Origin: Rubellimicrobium sp. CFH 75288
Lineage (GTDB): Bacteria > Pseudomonadota > Alphaproteobacteria > Rhodobacterales > Rhodobacteraceae
Assembly: GCF_009904055.1 (NCBI RefSeq)
Contig: NZ_WYDP01000003.1
Coordinates: 434,001-498,000 of the forward strand
Reading direction: 5' to 3'
DNA: 64,000 nucleotides
The position numbers and the translations under genes are program-made. The notes beneath the pieces are model-generated. The model did not search any database. It saw only the letters and a list, made by a program, of their open reading frames with translations, and was not told the origin of the DNA. Positions 26,912 through 35,054 of this stretch are shown piece by piece; positions within the stretch are counted from its first letter, which is position 1; each line of letters begins with the position of its first letter.

Positions 26912-27297
26912 GGCGCCTCCGTCCGTGGTCCGAGAATGCAGAAGCCGTGGCCGAAGGGGTCGGCGCAGAAGGCGACGGCCGGACGCCCCGGCGGGCGGTG
27001 GACCGCCTCGACCGCGCCGCCCGCCGCCTCCACGGCCGCCACGGCGGCGGCAAGGTCCTCCACGTGCAGGTCCAGGTGCACGGGCGTCCAGTGCCGCCCG
27101 TAATGGCGCTCGGTCCCCTCGGCGGGTGCCGCGCGGCTGCCCGCCGGCTTCTCGGCCAGGGTCAGGCTCTGCCCCGCCGCCTCCAGCACGGCAAAGGCCG
27201 GATGCGGCCGCGCCACCTCGGCGAACCCGAACGCCCGGCGCCAGAAGGCCACCCCCGCCTCCAGGTCCGGCACGTCCACCGTCACCCCCAGCCGCAT
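26908..27297 (-). CDS. VOC-family (glyoxalase/bleomycin-resistance fold) protein
   Basis: A 129-residue VOC-fold protein with two beta-alpha-beta-beta-beta modules: LGVTVDVPDLEAGVAFWRRAFGF at the N-terminus and HLDLHVEDLAAAVAAVEAAG in the second half, ending FCADPFGHGFCILGP. The metal ligands of true glyoxalases are only partly apparent. It is wedged between ligase and oxidase genes, with TGATG and ATGA overlaps on both sides, so it is translated with them. Its role in polyamine breakdown is unknown; handling of a reactive aldehyde intermediate is one possibility. Confidence 0.8.
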   Translation of the reverse strand: MRLGVTVDVPDLEAGVAFWRRAFGFAEVARPHPAFAVLEAAGQSLTLAEKPAGSRAAPAEGTERHYGRHWTPVHLDLHVEDLAAAVAAVEAAGGAVEAVHRPPGRPAVAFCADPFGHGFCILGPRTEAP

Positions 27298-28646
27298 CAC
27301 ACGTTGAGCAGGAGGTGCTCCCGCTCCCAGGGGCTGATGACCTGCAGGAACTCCTCGTTCTCCGTGCGCTTGACGATGGCATAGACGCGCGCGAAGTCCC
27401 GCCCCAGCACCTCGTGCAGGTCGGTCGCCTCCTCGAACAGGTCCAGCGCATCCGACAGCGAATAGGGAATCTCGGCGTCGGACTGGTAGGCGTCGCCCTC
27501 GAACATCGGCCCCGCGGGCGTGGCCTGCACCATGCCCAGATACCCGCAGGCGAGCGAGGCGGCGATGCACAGATAGGGGTTGCAGTCCATCCCCGGCAGG
27601 CGGTTCTCGATCCGCCGCGCCTCGGGGGTGGAGACCGGCACCCGCAGCCCGGTGGTCCGGTTGTCGCGCCCCCATTCCAGGTTGATCGGCGCGGCATGGT
27701 TGCGCACGTAGCGCCGGTAGGAGTTCACATAGGGCGCCATCACCGCGATGGCCGAAGGCAGGTGCCGCTGCAGGCCCCCCACGAAATGCAGGAATTCGGG
27801 CGTCTCGCCCCCGTCCTCGGCGGTGAACACGTTGCGCCCCGTCGCGTCCAGCACCGAATGGTGCACGTGCATGGCGCTGCCCGGCTCGCCCTCGATGGGC
27901 TTGGCCATGAAGGTGGCAAAGCAGTCGTGCTTGAGCGCGGCCTCGCGGATCAGCCGCTTGAAGAAGAACACGTCGTCGGCGAGCTTCACCGGGTCGCCGT
28001 GCCGCAGGTTGATCTCGAGCTGCCCCGCCCCTCCCTCCTGCGCGATCCCGTCGATCTCGATGCCCTGGATCTCGGCATATTCGTAGATGTCGTCGATGAC
28101 GGGGCCGTACTCGTCCACCGCCGTCATGGAATAGGCCTGCCGCGCCGCCGCGGGCCGTCCCGTGCGGCCCATCATCGGCACGATCTCCTTGGCGGGGTCG
28201 AGGTTGCGCGCGACCAGGTAGAATTCCATCTCCGGCGCCACGATCGGCGTCCAGCCCCGCTGGTTGTAGAGCTCCACGACGCGCTTGAGCACGTTCCTCG
28301 GCGCGATCCCCACCGGGTTGCCCGACAGGTCGTAGGCGTCGTGGATCACCTGCAGCGTGCCGTCCACCGCCCAGGGCGCCGCCGTCGCCGTGCCCAGGTC
28401 GGGCCGCATGATCATGTCGGGCTCGGTGAAACCGTCCGTGGCCGCCTCCGCCCAGTCGCCCGTGATCGTCTGGAAGAAGATCGAGTTGGGCAGGTGGAAA
28501 TACTGCTGCCGCTCCCACTTGGCGGCCGGCACCGCCTTGCCCCGCGCGATCCCCGGAAAGTCGGCAATCACGCATTCCACCTCGTCGAGGCGGTTCGTCT
28601 CCAGATAGGCGCGCGCCGCGGCGGGAATCTTGTCGATCCAGCTCAT
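27297..28646 (-). CDS. Glutamine synthetase-like ligase, gamma-glutamylputrescine synthetase (PuuA) type
   Basis: ATP-dependent ligase of the GS superfamily, 449 residues, likely joining glutamate to putrescine or another amine. The N-terminal domain is MSWIDKIPAAARAYLETN. The catalytic metal motifs are APEMEFYLV, GQLEINLRHGDP and GSAMHVHHSVLD, and the Arg motif is NHAAPINLEWGRDNRTTG. The adenylylation loop of housekeeping GlnA is absent, as in PuuA relatives. It overlaps the amidotransferase upstream (ATGA) and the VOC gene downstream (TGATG). Other amines such as ethanolamine or isopropylamine cannot be excluded as substrates. Confidence 0.87.
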   Translation of the reverse strand: MSWIDKIPAAARAYLETNRLDEVECVIADFPGIARGKAVPAAKWERQQYFHLPNSIFFQTITGDWAEAATDGFTEPDMIMRPDLGTATAAPWAVDGTLQVIHDAYDLSGNPVGIAPRNVLKRVVELYNQRGWTPIVAPEMEFYLVARNLDPAKEIVPMMGRTGRPAAARQAYSMTAVDEYGPVIDDIYEYAEIQGIEIDGIAQEGGAGQLEINLRHGDPVKLADDVFFFKRLIREAALKHDCFATFMAKPIEGEPGSAMHVHHSVLDATGRNVFTAEDGGETPEFLHFVGGLQRHLPSAIAVMAPYVNSYRRYVRNHAAPINLEWGRDNRTTGLRVPVSTPEARRIENRLPGMDCNPYLCIAASLACGYLGMVQATPAGPMFEGDAYQSDAEIPYSLSDALDLFEEATDLHEVLGRDFARVYAIVKRTENEEFLQVISPWEREHLLLNV

Positions 28647-29329
28647 GCCGCCCGCCCTTCCAGAAAGACCCGCGCGATCCGGTCTGCCACCTCGCCCGAG
28701 TCGAGCGGCCGGCCCAGCGCCTCGCGCGCCGCGCCCAGCAGCGGCTCGGGCACCACGCCCGGTCCCCGCTCGGCCATCAGGTCGGCCAGGAAGTCCGGGT
28801 CGAACTCGGGATGCGCCTGCACGGTCAGGATGGGCGCGTCGTCATAGGCCAGGGCCGCGACCGCACAGCCGGGCGCCGAGGCGATCACCCGCGCCCCCGG
28901 CGGCACCGCCGTCACCTGATCCTGATGCCAGGCGTTCAGCGCCACCCGCTCGCCGCCCCATTCGTATTCCGTGCGCCCCACGGACCAGCCGCCCGGATGC
29001 TTCTCCACCCGCCCGCCCAGCGCCTGCGCGACGATCTGGTGCCCGAAGCACACCCCCACGAGCGGCCGGCGCGCGTCGCGGATCTCGCGGATCAGCGACT
29101 CGAGCGGCGGGATCCACGGATGCCCCTCATACGCTCCGTGGCGGGAGCCGGTCACCAGCCAGCCCTCCGCCGCCTCCGGGCCCGGGGGAAACTCGCCGTC
29201 CACCACGGCCCAGGTGCGGAACTCGAGTCCCCGTCCGGCCAGCAGGCGCTCGAACAGGTCGGGATAGTCGCCGTGGCGGGGCCGCAGCGGGTCCGGCGCA
29301 TGGCCGGTTTGAAGGATGCCGATCAGCAT
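28643..29329 (-). CDS. Class I glutamine amidotransferase-like protein (possible gamma-glutamyl-GABA hydrolase)
   Basis: A 228-residue stand-alone class I amidotransferase domain. The triad is intact: Cys94 in VGVCFGHQ, His173 and Glu175 in QAHPEF. As first gene of the polyamine operon it could hydrolyse gamma-glutamyl intermediates, as PuuD does in Escherichia coli, although the sequence looks closer to GMP-synthase-type amidotransferases. ATG 29329 gives MLIGILQTGHAPDPL; an upstream in-frame start would add an 18-residue Pro/Gly-rich piece. Its stop overlaps the ligase start. A hairpin precedes it. Confidence 0.82.
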   Translation of the reverse strand: MLIGILQTGHAPDPLRPRHGDYPDLFERLLAGRGLEFRTWAVVDGEFPPGPEAAEGWLVTGSRHGAYEGHPWIPPLESLIREIRDARRPLVGVCFGHQIVAQALGGRVEKHPGGWSVGRTEYEWGGERVALNAWHQDQVTAVPPGARVIASAPGCAVAALAYDDAPILTVQAHPEFDPDFLADLMAERGPGVVPEPLLGAAREALGRPLDSGEVADRIARVFLEGRAA

Positions 29330-29368
29330 GGGGTGCTCTCTTGGACCCCACGGGCTTACGCCCGGACC

Positions 29369-29391
29369 CCGGGGGGTCGTCAACCCCCCGG
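29369..29391 (-). terminator. Hairpin between alpha-hydroxy-acid oxidase and polyamine operon
   Basis: Perfect 9-bp inverted repeat CCGGGGGGT (29369-29377) with ACCCCCCGG (29383-29391) and a five-base loop, 10 bases past the oxidase stop. A smaller CGGGC/GCCCG hairpin follows. No T-run, so termination is only probable. Confidence 0.5.
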
Positions 29392-29401
29392 CACCGCCGC
29401 G

Positions 29402-30580
29402 TCAGGCGTTCTCCGCCCACTCCCCCTCGAAGTCGCGCGGCACCAGCAGCACGTCCCGCCCGACCTCCGCCACGCGCCGCCGCCCGATCAGGGCCATCGT
29501 CACGTCCATCTCGCGCGCGATCACCTCCAGCGCCCGCGTGACCCCCGCCTCGCCCATCGCGCCCAGCCCGTGCACATAGGCCCGCCCGATCATCGTCGCA
29601 TCCGCCCCCAGCGCCAGCGCCTTCAGCACGTCCTGCCCCGACCGGATGCCCGAATCGAGCCAGATCTCCGTCCGGCCCTTCACCGCCCGCACGATCGACG
29701 GCAGCATCCGGATCGACGACAGCGCCCCGTCGAGCTGCCGCCCCCCATGGTTCGACACCACGATCGCATCCGCCCCCGCCTCCACCGCCAGCCGGGCATC
29801 CTCGGGGTCCAGGATGCCCTTCAGCACGAAGGGTCCGCCCCACCTGTCGCGGATGCGCGCCACCTTGCCCCAGTCGAGCCGCGGGTCGAACTGCTCGTTG
29901 GTCCACGACATGAGCGAGCGCAGGTCGCCCACGTCCTTCGCATGGCCCACGATGTTGCGGAACGTCCGCCGCCGCGTCCGCGCCATCTCCATCGACCACC
30001 GCCAGCGCCGGGCGAAGTCCCAGGCGTTCCTTGCCGTGATCTTGGGCGGCGCCGAGAGCCCGTTCTTGAGGTCCTTGTGCCGCTGCCCCAGGATCTGGAG
30101 GTCCAGCGTCAGCACCAGGGCCGAGCAGCGCGCCGCCCGCGCCCGCTCGATGATCCGGTCCACGAACTCCTCGTCCTGCATGACATAGAGCTGGAACCAG
30201 AACGGCGCCTCGGGCACCGCCTCGGCCACGTCCTCGATCGAGCAGATCGACATGGTGGACAACGTGAAGGGCACCCCGAAGCGCGCCGCCGCCCGCGCGG
30301 CCTTGATCTCGCCGTCCGCGGACTGCATCCCCAGGCTTCCGATGGGGGCCAGCGCGACCGGCATCGCCACCGGCCGGCCCAGCATGGTCGAGGCCAGCGA
30401 CCGCCCCGACATGTCCACCGCCACCCGCTGGCGGAAGCGCAGCTTCTCGAAGTCGGTGGTGTTCTCCCGATAGGTCTGTTCCGTCCAGGACCCCGAGTCG
30501 CAATAGTCGTAGAACATCCGCGGCGTGCGCCGCCGGTGCAGCGCCTTGAGATCGGCGATCGAGGTGATGACGGGCGGCAT
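29402..30580 (-). CDS. FMN-dependent alpha-hydroxy-acid dehydrogenase (LldD-like)
   Basis: Flavoenzyme oxidising L-lactate or another L-2-hydroxy acid. The 392-residue TIM-barrel protein has the catalytic His278 and Arg281 in VVSNHGGRQLDG, the FMN site APIGSLGMQSADGE, and WFQLYVMQDEEFV. ATG 30580 follows AGGAG at ideal spacing. It is transcribed ahead of the polyamine operon but separated by a hairpin. L-lactate dehydrogenase is the most likely identity; mandelate or glycolate-type substrates remain possible. Confidence 0.86.
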   Translation of the reverse strand: MPPVITSIADLKALHRRRTPRMFYDYCDSGSWTEQTYRENTTDFEKLRFRQRVAVDMSGRSLASTMLGRPVAMPVALAPIGSLGMQSADGEIKAARAAARFGVPFTLSTMSICSIEDVAEAVPEAPFWFQLYVMQDEEFVDRIIERARAARCSALVLTLDLQILGQRHKDLKNGLSAPPKITARNAWDFARRWRWSMEMARTRRRTFRNIVGHAKDVGDLRSLMSWTNEQFDPRLDWGKVARIRDRWGGPFVLKGILDPEDARLAVEAGADAIVVSNHGGRQLDGALSSIRMLPSIVRAVKGRTEIWLDSGIRSGQDVLKALALGADATMIGRAYVHGLGAMGEAGVTRALEVIAREMDVTMALIGRRRVAEVGRDVLLVPRDFEGEWAENA

Positions 30581-30630
30581 GGGGGCTCCTCCTGCCCCGG
30601 ATCGGTAGCAAAGCGGGGCAGGGCGGTCCA

Positions 30631-30780
30631 TCGCCCGCGCGCCGGGGGCGTTGCGGCTGCGGAGCGGGAAGTCCGTCCGGGATCGTGCCGTCGCCCGCGC
30701 GCCCACGGGCGTTGCCGCCCCGCACAGCCGGCCCGGTGACGCGAGACCCGCCGCCCGCGGGCGCCGGGGGTGTTGCGCGA
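30631..30780. repeat. Three imperfect copies of a 60-base-period repeat
   Basis: The 286-base gap 30581-30866 holds TCGCCCGCGCGCCGGGGGCG (30631), TCGCCCGCGCGCCCACGGGC (30691) and CCGCCCGCGGGCGCCGGGGG (30751), each followed within two bases by GTTGC. The copies start exactly 60 bases apart, with weakly similar sequence between them. They lie upstream of the hydroxy-acid dehydrogenase. The remaining sequence includes an AT-richer stretch at 30810-30822 that may be a promoter toward 30867. Confidence 0.55.
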
Positions 30781-30866
30781 ATCGGGGACGGTGCGCGCGG
30801 TGGTCTAACGGGTCGTTAACCTTTCGCCGGCATCCTCCGGTCCGAAGCCCCGTCCAGGACCCGTCC

Positions 30867-31250
30867 ATGCCCCCGCTCGCCGCCTTTCACGACCCCCGTT
30901 GCCTTCCGCCGTCCCGCGCCGCGCTGCTGGCCGCGCTGCACGAACGCCTCTCCCATCTGGGCCTCGGCCGCCCAGAGGGTCGCACGCTCGCGCGCGCCGC
31001 CTTCTGGCGCGCGGCCCAGGCCGCCGCCTCGCCCCTGTCGGACGCCGCGCTCGCGCGGACCTGCCGCGCGGTCCTGTCGGACTTCATCGCCGCGTGGCTC
31101 GGGCTCGAGTGGAACGCCTACCGGACCTGCACCGGCCCCGTGCTGGACGAGGTGCGCTGGAACGCGCCCGCCGCGCCCGCCGGACGCCCCGCCCCGGCGG
31201 GGCGCCTGCCGCGGATCGTCCGGCCCCGCCTGCCGCGCCTGCGCCGTCCC
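30867..31250 (+). CDS. Coding-like open frame of unknown function, 3' end unresolved
   Basis: From ATG 30867 a frame with strong third-position GC bias runs toward the trpA stop, giving about 128 residues, for example AALLAALHERLSHLGLG and TLARAAFWRAAQAAASPLSDAA, an Ala-rich helical protein with no motif I recognise. No stop codon occurs before it enters the antisense of trpA; the frame stays open as far as ychF. The end coordinate given is therefore only the point where trpA begins. It could be a gene overlapping trpA, one truncated by a frameshift or sequencing error, or spurious. There is no convincing ribosome-binding site. Confidence 0.35.
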
Positions 31251-32057
31251 TCAGGCGGCCTCGCCCGCCTCGGCATGGGCGCCGCGGGCCAGGTCGGCGA
31301 CAAAGCGCAGCACCTCGGCCGGCGGACGCCCCTGCGCCACCTCGCTCACGATGGCCGAGCCCACCACCGCCCCGTCGGCGACCGCGGCGATGGCGCGCGC
31401 GGCCTCGGGCGTGCGGATGCCGAATCCCACCACGACCGGCAGCCCCGTGGCCGCGCGGATGCGCGCCACGTCGGGCGCCACCGCCTCGGGATCGGCCGCC
31501 GCCGCCCCGGTGATCCCCGTGATCGACACGTAGTAGACGAAGCCCGAGGCATTGGCCGCCACCGCCGGCAGGCGGCGGTCGTCGGTCGTCGGCGTGGCCA
31601 GCCGGATGAAGTCCAGCCCCGCCGCGCGGGCGGGCAGCGCCAGCTCCTCGTCCTCCTCGGGCGGCAGGTCCACCACGATCAGCCCGTCCACCCCCGCCTC
31701 GCGCGCGGCCCCCAGGAACGCCTCCACGCCCATGGAGAAGATCGGGTTGTAGTAGCCCATCAGCACCAGCGGCACGTCCGGATGCGCGCGCCGGAACTCG
31801 GCCGCGAGGTCCAGGGTGCCCCGCAGCGTCTGCCCCGCCGCCAGCGCCCGCTGCCCCGCCAACTGGATCGTCGGCCCGTCCGCCATCGGGTCGGTGAAGG
31901 GCACGCCCAGCTCCACGATGTCCACGCCCGCGCCGGGCAGGCCCAGCACGATCTCGCGCGCGGTCTCGGGGTCGGGATCGCCCGCCATGACATAGGCGAC
32001 AAAGGCCTTGCGCCCCTCGCGCCCCAGCCGTCCGAACGTCTCAGCGATCCGCGTCAT
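31251..32057 (-). CDS. trpA: Tryptophan synthase alpha chain
   Basis: Cleaves indole-3-glycerol phosphate to indole and glyceraldehyde 3-phosphate, and pairs with TrpB. The 268-residue TIM barrel has both catalytic acids: Glu49 in [13 protein letters not shown] and Asp60 in PMADGPTIQ. It also has [12 protein letters not shown] and the phosphate-binding VVGFGI and GAVVGSAIV motifs. No trpB or trpF adjoins it, so trpA is detached from the rest of the pathway here. A coding-like frame converges on its 3' end. Confidence 0.95.
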   Translation of the reverse strand: MTRIAETFGRLGREGRKAFVAYVMAGDPDPETAREIVLGLPGAGVDIVELGVPFTDPMADGPTIQLAGQRALAAGQTLRGTLDLAAEFRRAHPDVPLVLMGYYNPIFSMGVEAFLGAAREAGVDGLIVVDLPPEEDEELALPARAAGLDFIRLATPTTDDRRLPAVAANASGFVYYVSITGITGAAAADPEAVAPDVARIRAATGLPVVVGFGIRTPEAARAIAAVADGAVVGSAIVSEVAQGRPPAEVLRFVADLARGAHAEAGEAA

Positions 32058-32105
32058 GCCCGCCCCTCCCTCGCCGGGACGGGGTGCGACGGCGGCGCCG
32101 ATTTG

Positions 32106-32555
32106 TCAACGCGGCCCGGCCGCGGCGCCCTCCGCCTCCCGTGCCGCCGGGGCATTCCCGGCCAGCGCCGTGTCCACCATCCAGCGGGTGCCCCAGCGGT
32201 CCGTCACGATGCCGAAGGCCGGGCTGAAGAACGTCTTCTCCAGCGCCATCTCGACGGTGCCCCCGTGGGACAGGGCCTCGAAGATGCGCCGGCTCTCGTC
32301 CGCATGGGGCAACGCCACGCAGACGCAGGACCCCGTCATGCCGCCCGCGCCGGGAAAGTCCGATCCGTAGAGGACGCCCTCGCCGATCCGCACCGCCCCG
32401 TGCATGACCGCCTCGGGACCCACCGGCCCGCCCTGACCCTCGGGCGCCTCGCCCGCGCGCAGGATCTCCGGCTCGGGCGTGCCGAAGATGCGGGCATAGG
32501 CGCGCAACGCCTCCTCGCAGGTGCCGTCGAAGAACAGGTAGGGAATGGGCTGCAT
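32106..32555 (-). CDS. PhnB-like VOC-family protein
   Basis: A 149-residue VOC-fold protein of the PhnB/3-demethylubiquinone-methyltransferase-like type: MQPIPYLFFDGTCEEALRAYARIFG, the SDFPG segment, and the ending AFGIVTDRWGTRWMVDT. The biochemical activity is unknown for the group. ATG 32555 is preceded by GGAGGAG. Upstream is a candidate promoter (TTGGAA at 32612-32607, TAGGAT at 32590-32585, 16-base spacer) with a perfect GTTC-N7-GTTC LexA-type site lying largely in the spacer, which suggests induction by DNA damage. It is divergent from the Pmp3-like gene. Confidence 0.82.
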   Translation of the reverse strand: MQPIPYLFFDGTCEEALRAYARIFGTPEPEILRAGEAPEGQGGPVGPEAVMHGAVRIGEGVLYGSDFPGAGGMTGSCVCVALPHADESRRIFEALSHGGTVEMALEKTFFSPAFGIVTDRWGTRWMVDTALAGNAPAAREAEGAAAGPR

Positions 32556-32584
32556 CGCGACTCCTCCGGTCCGCGGGACGATTC

Positions 32585-32612
32585 ATCCTACCACGTTCGG
32601 CGTTTGTTCCAA
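32585..32612 (-). promoter_or_regulatory. Candidate promoter overlapped by a LexA-type (SOS) box
   Basis: GTTC-GGCGTTT-GTTC at 32595-32609 matches the alphaproteobacterial LexA operator GTTC-N7-GTTC exactly. On the minus strand it lies largely in the spacer between TTGGAA (-35-like) and TAGGAT (-10-like), overlapping the -35 by three bases and facing the PhnB-like gene 30 bases away. Confidence 0.6.
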
Positions 32613-32676
32613 GCCGGATATTCCGTCGCGTCAACGGGGGGTGACAAGGCTGGGCGCGGCCCCCACATCCGCGCCC

Positions 32677-32877
32677 ATGAACTACCTGCTCGCCCTTCTC
32701 CTGCCGCCGCTCTCGATCCTGCTCGCAGGGCGCCCGATCGTGGCCGTCGTGACGTTCCTGATCTGGGTGCCGTCCGTCCTGTTCTCCGGCGGGCTCGGCC
32801 ATCCGGTCTTCATCGCGCTGGCCTGGATCATCATCTGGGAACGCAACCAGGACCGCCGCCTGCGCCGCCGGCCCTGA
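32677..32877 (+). CDS. Small membrane protein, YqaE/Pmp3-like
   Basis: A 66-residue protein with two hydrophobic segments, LLALLLPPLSILLAG and PVFIALAWIIIWE, joined by a short loop and ending in an Arg-rich tail (RNQDRRLRRRP). The LPPLxILL motif and size resemble Pmp3/YqaE stress-related proteolipids. ATG 32677 has no strong ribosome-binding site (GGCGCGGCC only). It is divergent from the PhnB-like gene, so the LexA-type site between them could touch both. Function is unknown. Confidence 0.6.
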   Translation: MNYLLALLLPPLSILLAGRPIVAVVTFLIWVPSVLFSGGLGHPVFIALAWIIIWERNQDRRLRRRP

Positions 32878-32936
32878 CCTTGCCCCGGCCCGGCGCGGCC
32901 GCTAAGGGCGGAGCGCTTCGCAAGGGGGAGGGGCCG

Positions 32937-34034
32937 ATGGGCTTCCGCATGGGCATCGTGGGCCTGCCGAACGTGGGCAAGTCCACGCTCTTCAACGCGC
33001 TCACGCGCACGGCCGCGGCCCAGGCCGCCAACTTCCCCTTCTGCACCATCGAGCCCAATGTGGGCGAGGTCGCCGTCCCCGACCCCCGTCTCGACCGCCT
33101 CGCCGCGATCGCCAAGAGCCGCCAGATCGTCCCCGCGCGCATGACCTTCGTGGACATTGCGGGGCTGGTGAAGGGCGCCTCGAAGGGAGAGGGCCTCGGC
33201 AACCAGTTCCTGGCCAACATCCGCGAGACCGACGCCATCGCCCACGTGCTCCGCTGCTTCGAGGACGGCGACATCACCCATGTCGAGGGGCGCACCGACC
33301 CCGTCGCCGACGCCGCCACCGTCGAGACCGAGCTCATGCTCGCCGACCTCGAGTCGGTCGAGCGCCGCCTCGCGGGCCTCGTCCGCAAGGTCAGGGGCGG
33401 CGACCGTGACGCGCTCGAGCAGGACGCGCTGCTGCGCCGCGCCCAGGCCGCCCTGGCCGAGGGGCGCCCCGCCCGCACCGTCGCGGTCTCCCCCGAGGAG
33501 GCGCGCGCCTGGCGGATGCTCGGCCTCCTGACCGCCAAGCCCGTCCTCTACGTCTGCAACGTCGAGGAGGACTCGGCCGCCACCGGCAACGCCCACAGCG
33601 CCGCCGTCGCCCGCGTGGCCGAGGCCGAGGGCAGCGCCCATGTCGTCATCTCCGCCCGCATCGAGGAGGAGATCGCCCAGCTCCCCCCCGAGGAACAGGG
33701 CGAGTTCCTCGCCACGCTCGGCCTCGAGGAGCCGGGCCTCGACCGGCTGATCCGCGCGGGCTACCGCCTGCTGCGCCTCCAGACCTTCTTCACCGCCGGC
33801 CCCAAGGAGGCGCGCGCCTGGACCATCCCCGAGGGCGCCACCGCCCCCCAGGCCGCCGGCGTCATCCACGGCGACTTCGAAAAGGGTTTCATCCGCGCCG
33901 AGACGATCGCCTACGAGGATTACGTCGCCCATGGCGGCGAGGCGGGGGCTCGGGAGGCCGGCAAGCTCCGGCTCGAGGGGCGGACCTACACGGTGCGCGA
34001 CGGGGACGTGATGCACTTCCTCTTCAACACCTGA
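32937..34034 (+). CDS. ychF: Redox-regulated ATPase/GTPase YchF (OLA1 family)
   Basis: Universally conserved P-loop NTPase that binds ribosomes and prefers ATP. The 365-residue protein has G1 GLPNVGKST (9-17), G2 region NFPFCTIEPNVG, G3 FVDIAGLVKGASKGEGLGN, and NVEE in place of the GTP-specific NKxD (CNVEED), as in the family. A coiled-coil insert (about 125-165) and a C-terminal TGS domain (YTVRDGDVMHFLFNT) complete it. ATG 32937 follows GGGGGAGGGG. It stands as a single gene ahead of the DUF808 gene. Confidence 0.96.
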   Translation: MGFRMGIVGLPNVGKSTLFNALTRTAAAQAANFPFCTIEPNVGEVAVPDPRLDRLAAIAKSRQIVPARMTFVDIAGLVKGASKGEGLGNQFLANIRETDAIAHVLRCFEDGDITHVEGRTDPVADAATVETELMLADLESVERRLAGLVRKVRGGDRDALEQDALLRRAQAALAEGRPARTVAVSPEEARAWRMLGLLTAKPVLYVCNVEEDSAATGNAHSAAVARVAEAEGSAHVVISARIEEEIAQLPPEEQGEFLATLGLEEPGLDRLIRAGYRLLRLQTFFTAGPKEARAWTIPEGATAPQAAGVIHGDFEKGFIRAETIAYEDYVAHGGEAGAREAGKLRLEGRTYTVRDGDVMHFLFNT

Positions 34035-34103
34035 GTTGATCCTTGTCGCCGCCTGCCGCCCGCCCTAGATGGCGCGGGCCGGCAGCGCGGAGGGCCGGGG
34101 GGC

Positions 34104-35054
34104 ATGGCCAGCGGGCTTCTTGCGCTTCTCGACGACGTGGCGGCGATCGCCAAGCTCGCCGCCGCCTCGCTCGACGACATCGGCGCCCAGACGATCAAGG
34201 TCGGCGGCAAGGCGGCCGGTGTGGTGATCGATGACGCGGCCGTGACGCCCCGCTACGTCACCGGCCTCGCGGCCGAGCGCGAGCTCGCGATCATCTGGCG
34301 CATCGCCAGGGGATCGCTGCGCAACAAGCTCCTGATCCTGCTGCCCGCCGCGCTGCTGCTCAGCGTGTTCGCACCTTGGGCCATCACGCCGATCCTGGTC
34401 GTCGGCGGCCTCTACCTCTGCTTCGAGGGGGCCGAGAAGATCCTCGGCAAGTTCCTCCATCATGCCGAGGAGCCTGGTCCTGCCCTTGCGGCCGAGAGCG
34501 CCCAAGCGCTCGAGGACCGGCGCGTCGCCGGTGCGATCCGCACCGACCTGATCCTGTCGGCCGAGATCATGGCCATCGCGCTCGCCGCCATCGAGGCGCC
34601 GGACCTCGCCACCCGCGCGGCGATCCTCGCGGCGGTGGGGATCGCGATCACGGTGGCGGTCTATGGCGTCGTCGCGCTGATCGTGAAGGCCGACGACATC
34701 GGGGCCGCGCTCGCCCGCGGCCGCAGCCGGGCGGCGGCCGCTCTGGGGCGCCTGCTGGTGCGGGGCATGCCGCCGCTGCTCTCCGCCCTCGGCGCGGTGG
34801 GCACGGTCGCGATGCTGTGGGTCGGTGGGCAGATCGTGATCCACGGCCTGGCTGTCTGGGGCTGGCATGCCCCGGAGGACGCGCTGCACGCGCTCGGCCA
34901 CGCGGCCTCCCACGCAGTCGAGGGGGCAGGCGGCTGGGCGGCGACGGTCGCAGGCTGGGCCGCACAGGCCGCGGGCGCGGCGATCGCGGGGCTCGCCCTG
35001 GGGCTGGTCATCGCGGCCGCGCTGCATCTGGTCCGGCCCAAGGCCGCGCACTAG
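34104..35054 (+). CDS. DUF808 (YedI-like) integral membrane protein
   Basis: A 316-residue inner-membrane protein. The opening MASGLLALLDDVAAIAKLAAASLDD and the motif DDAAVTPRYVTGLAAEREL are diagnostic for DUF808. About six hydrophobic segments follow, and FEGAEKILGKFLHH is conserved. No biochemical role is known. ATG 34104 has GGAGGG upstream. Its TAG stop lies in a CTAG tetranucleotide that also gives the stop of udgX on the other strand. Confidence 0.87.
   Translation: MASGLLALLDDVAAIAKLAAASLDDIGAQTIKVGGKAAGVVIDDAAVTPRYVTGLAAERELAIIWRIARGSLRNKLLILLPAALLLSVFAPWAITPILVVGGLYLCFEGAEKILGKFLHHAEEPGPALAAESAQALEDRRVAGAIRTDLILSAEIMAIALAAIEAPDLATRAAILAAVGIAITVAVYGVVALIVKADDIGAALARGRSRAAAALGRLLVRGMPPLLSALGAVGTVAMLWVGGQIVIHGLAVWGWHAPEDALHALGHAASHAVEGAGGWAATVAGWAAQAAGAAIAGLALGLVIAAALHLVRPKAAH

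Noticed and set aside
30651-34034. A 1127-codon open frame on the + strand ending as YchF
   Set aside because: Only the last 365 codons from ATG 32937 match YchF and have a ribosome site. The middle is antisense to trpA; long stop-free frames are expected at this GC content.
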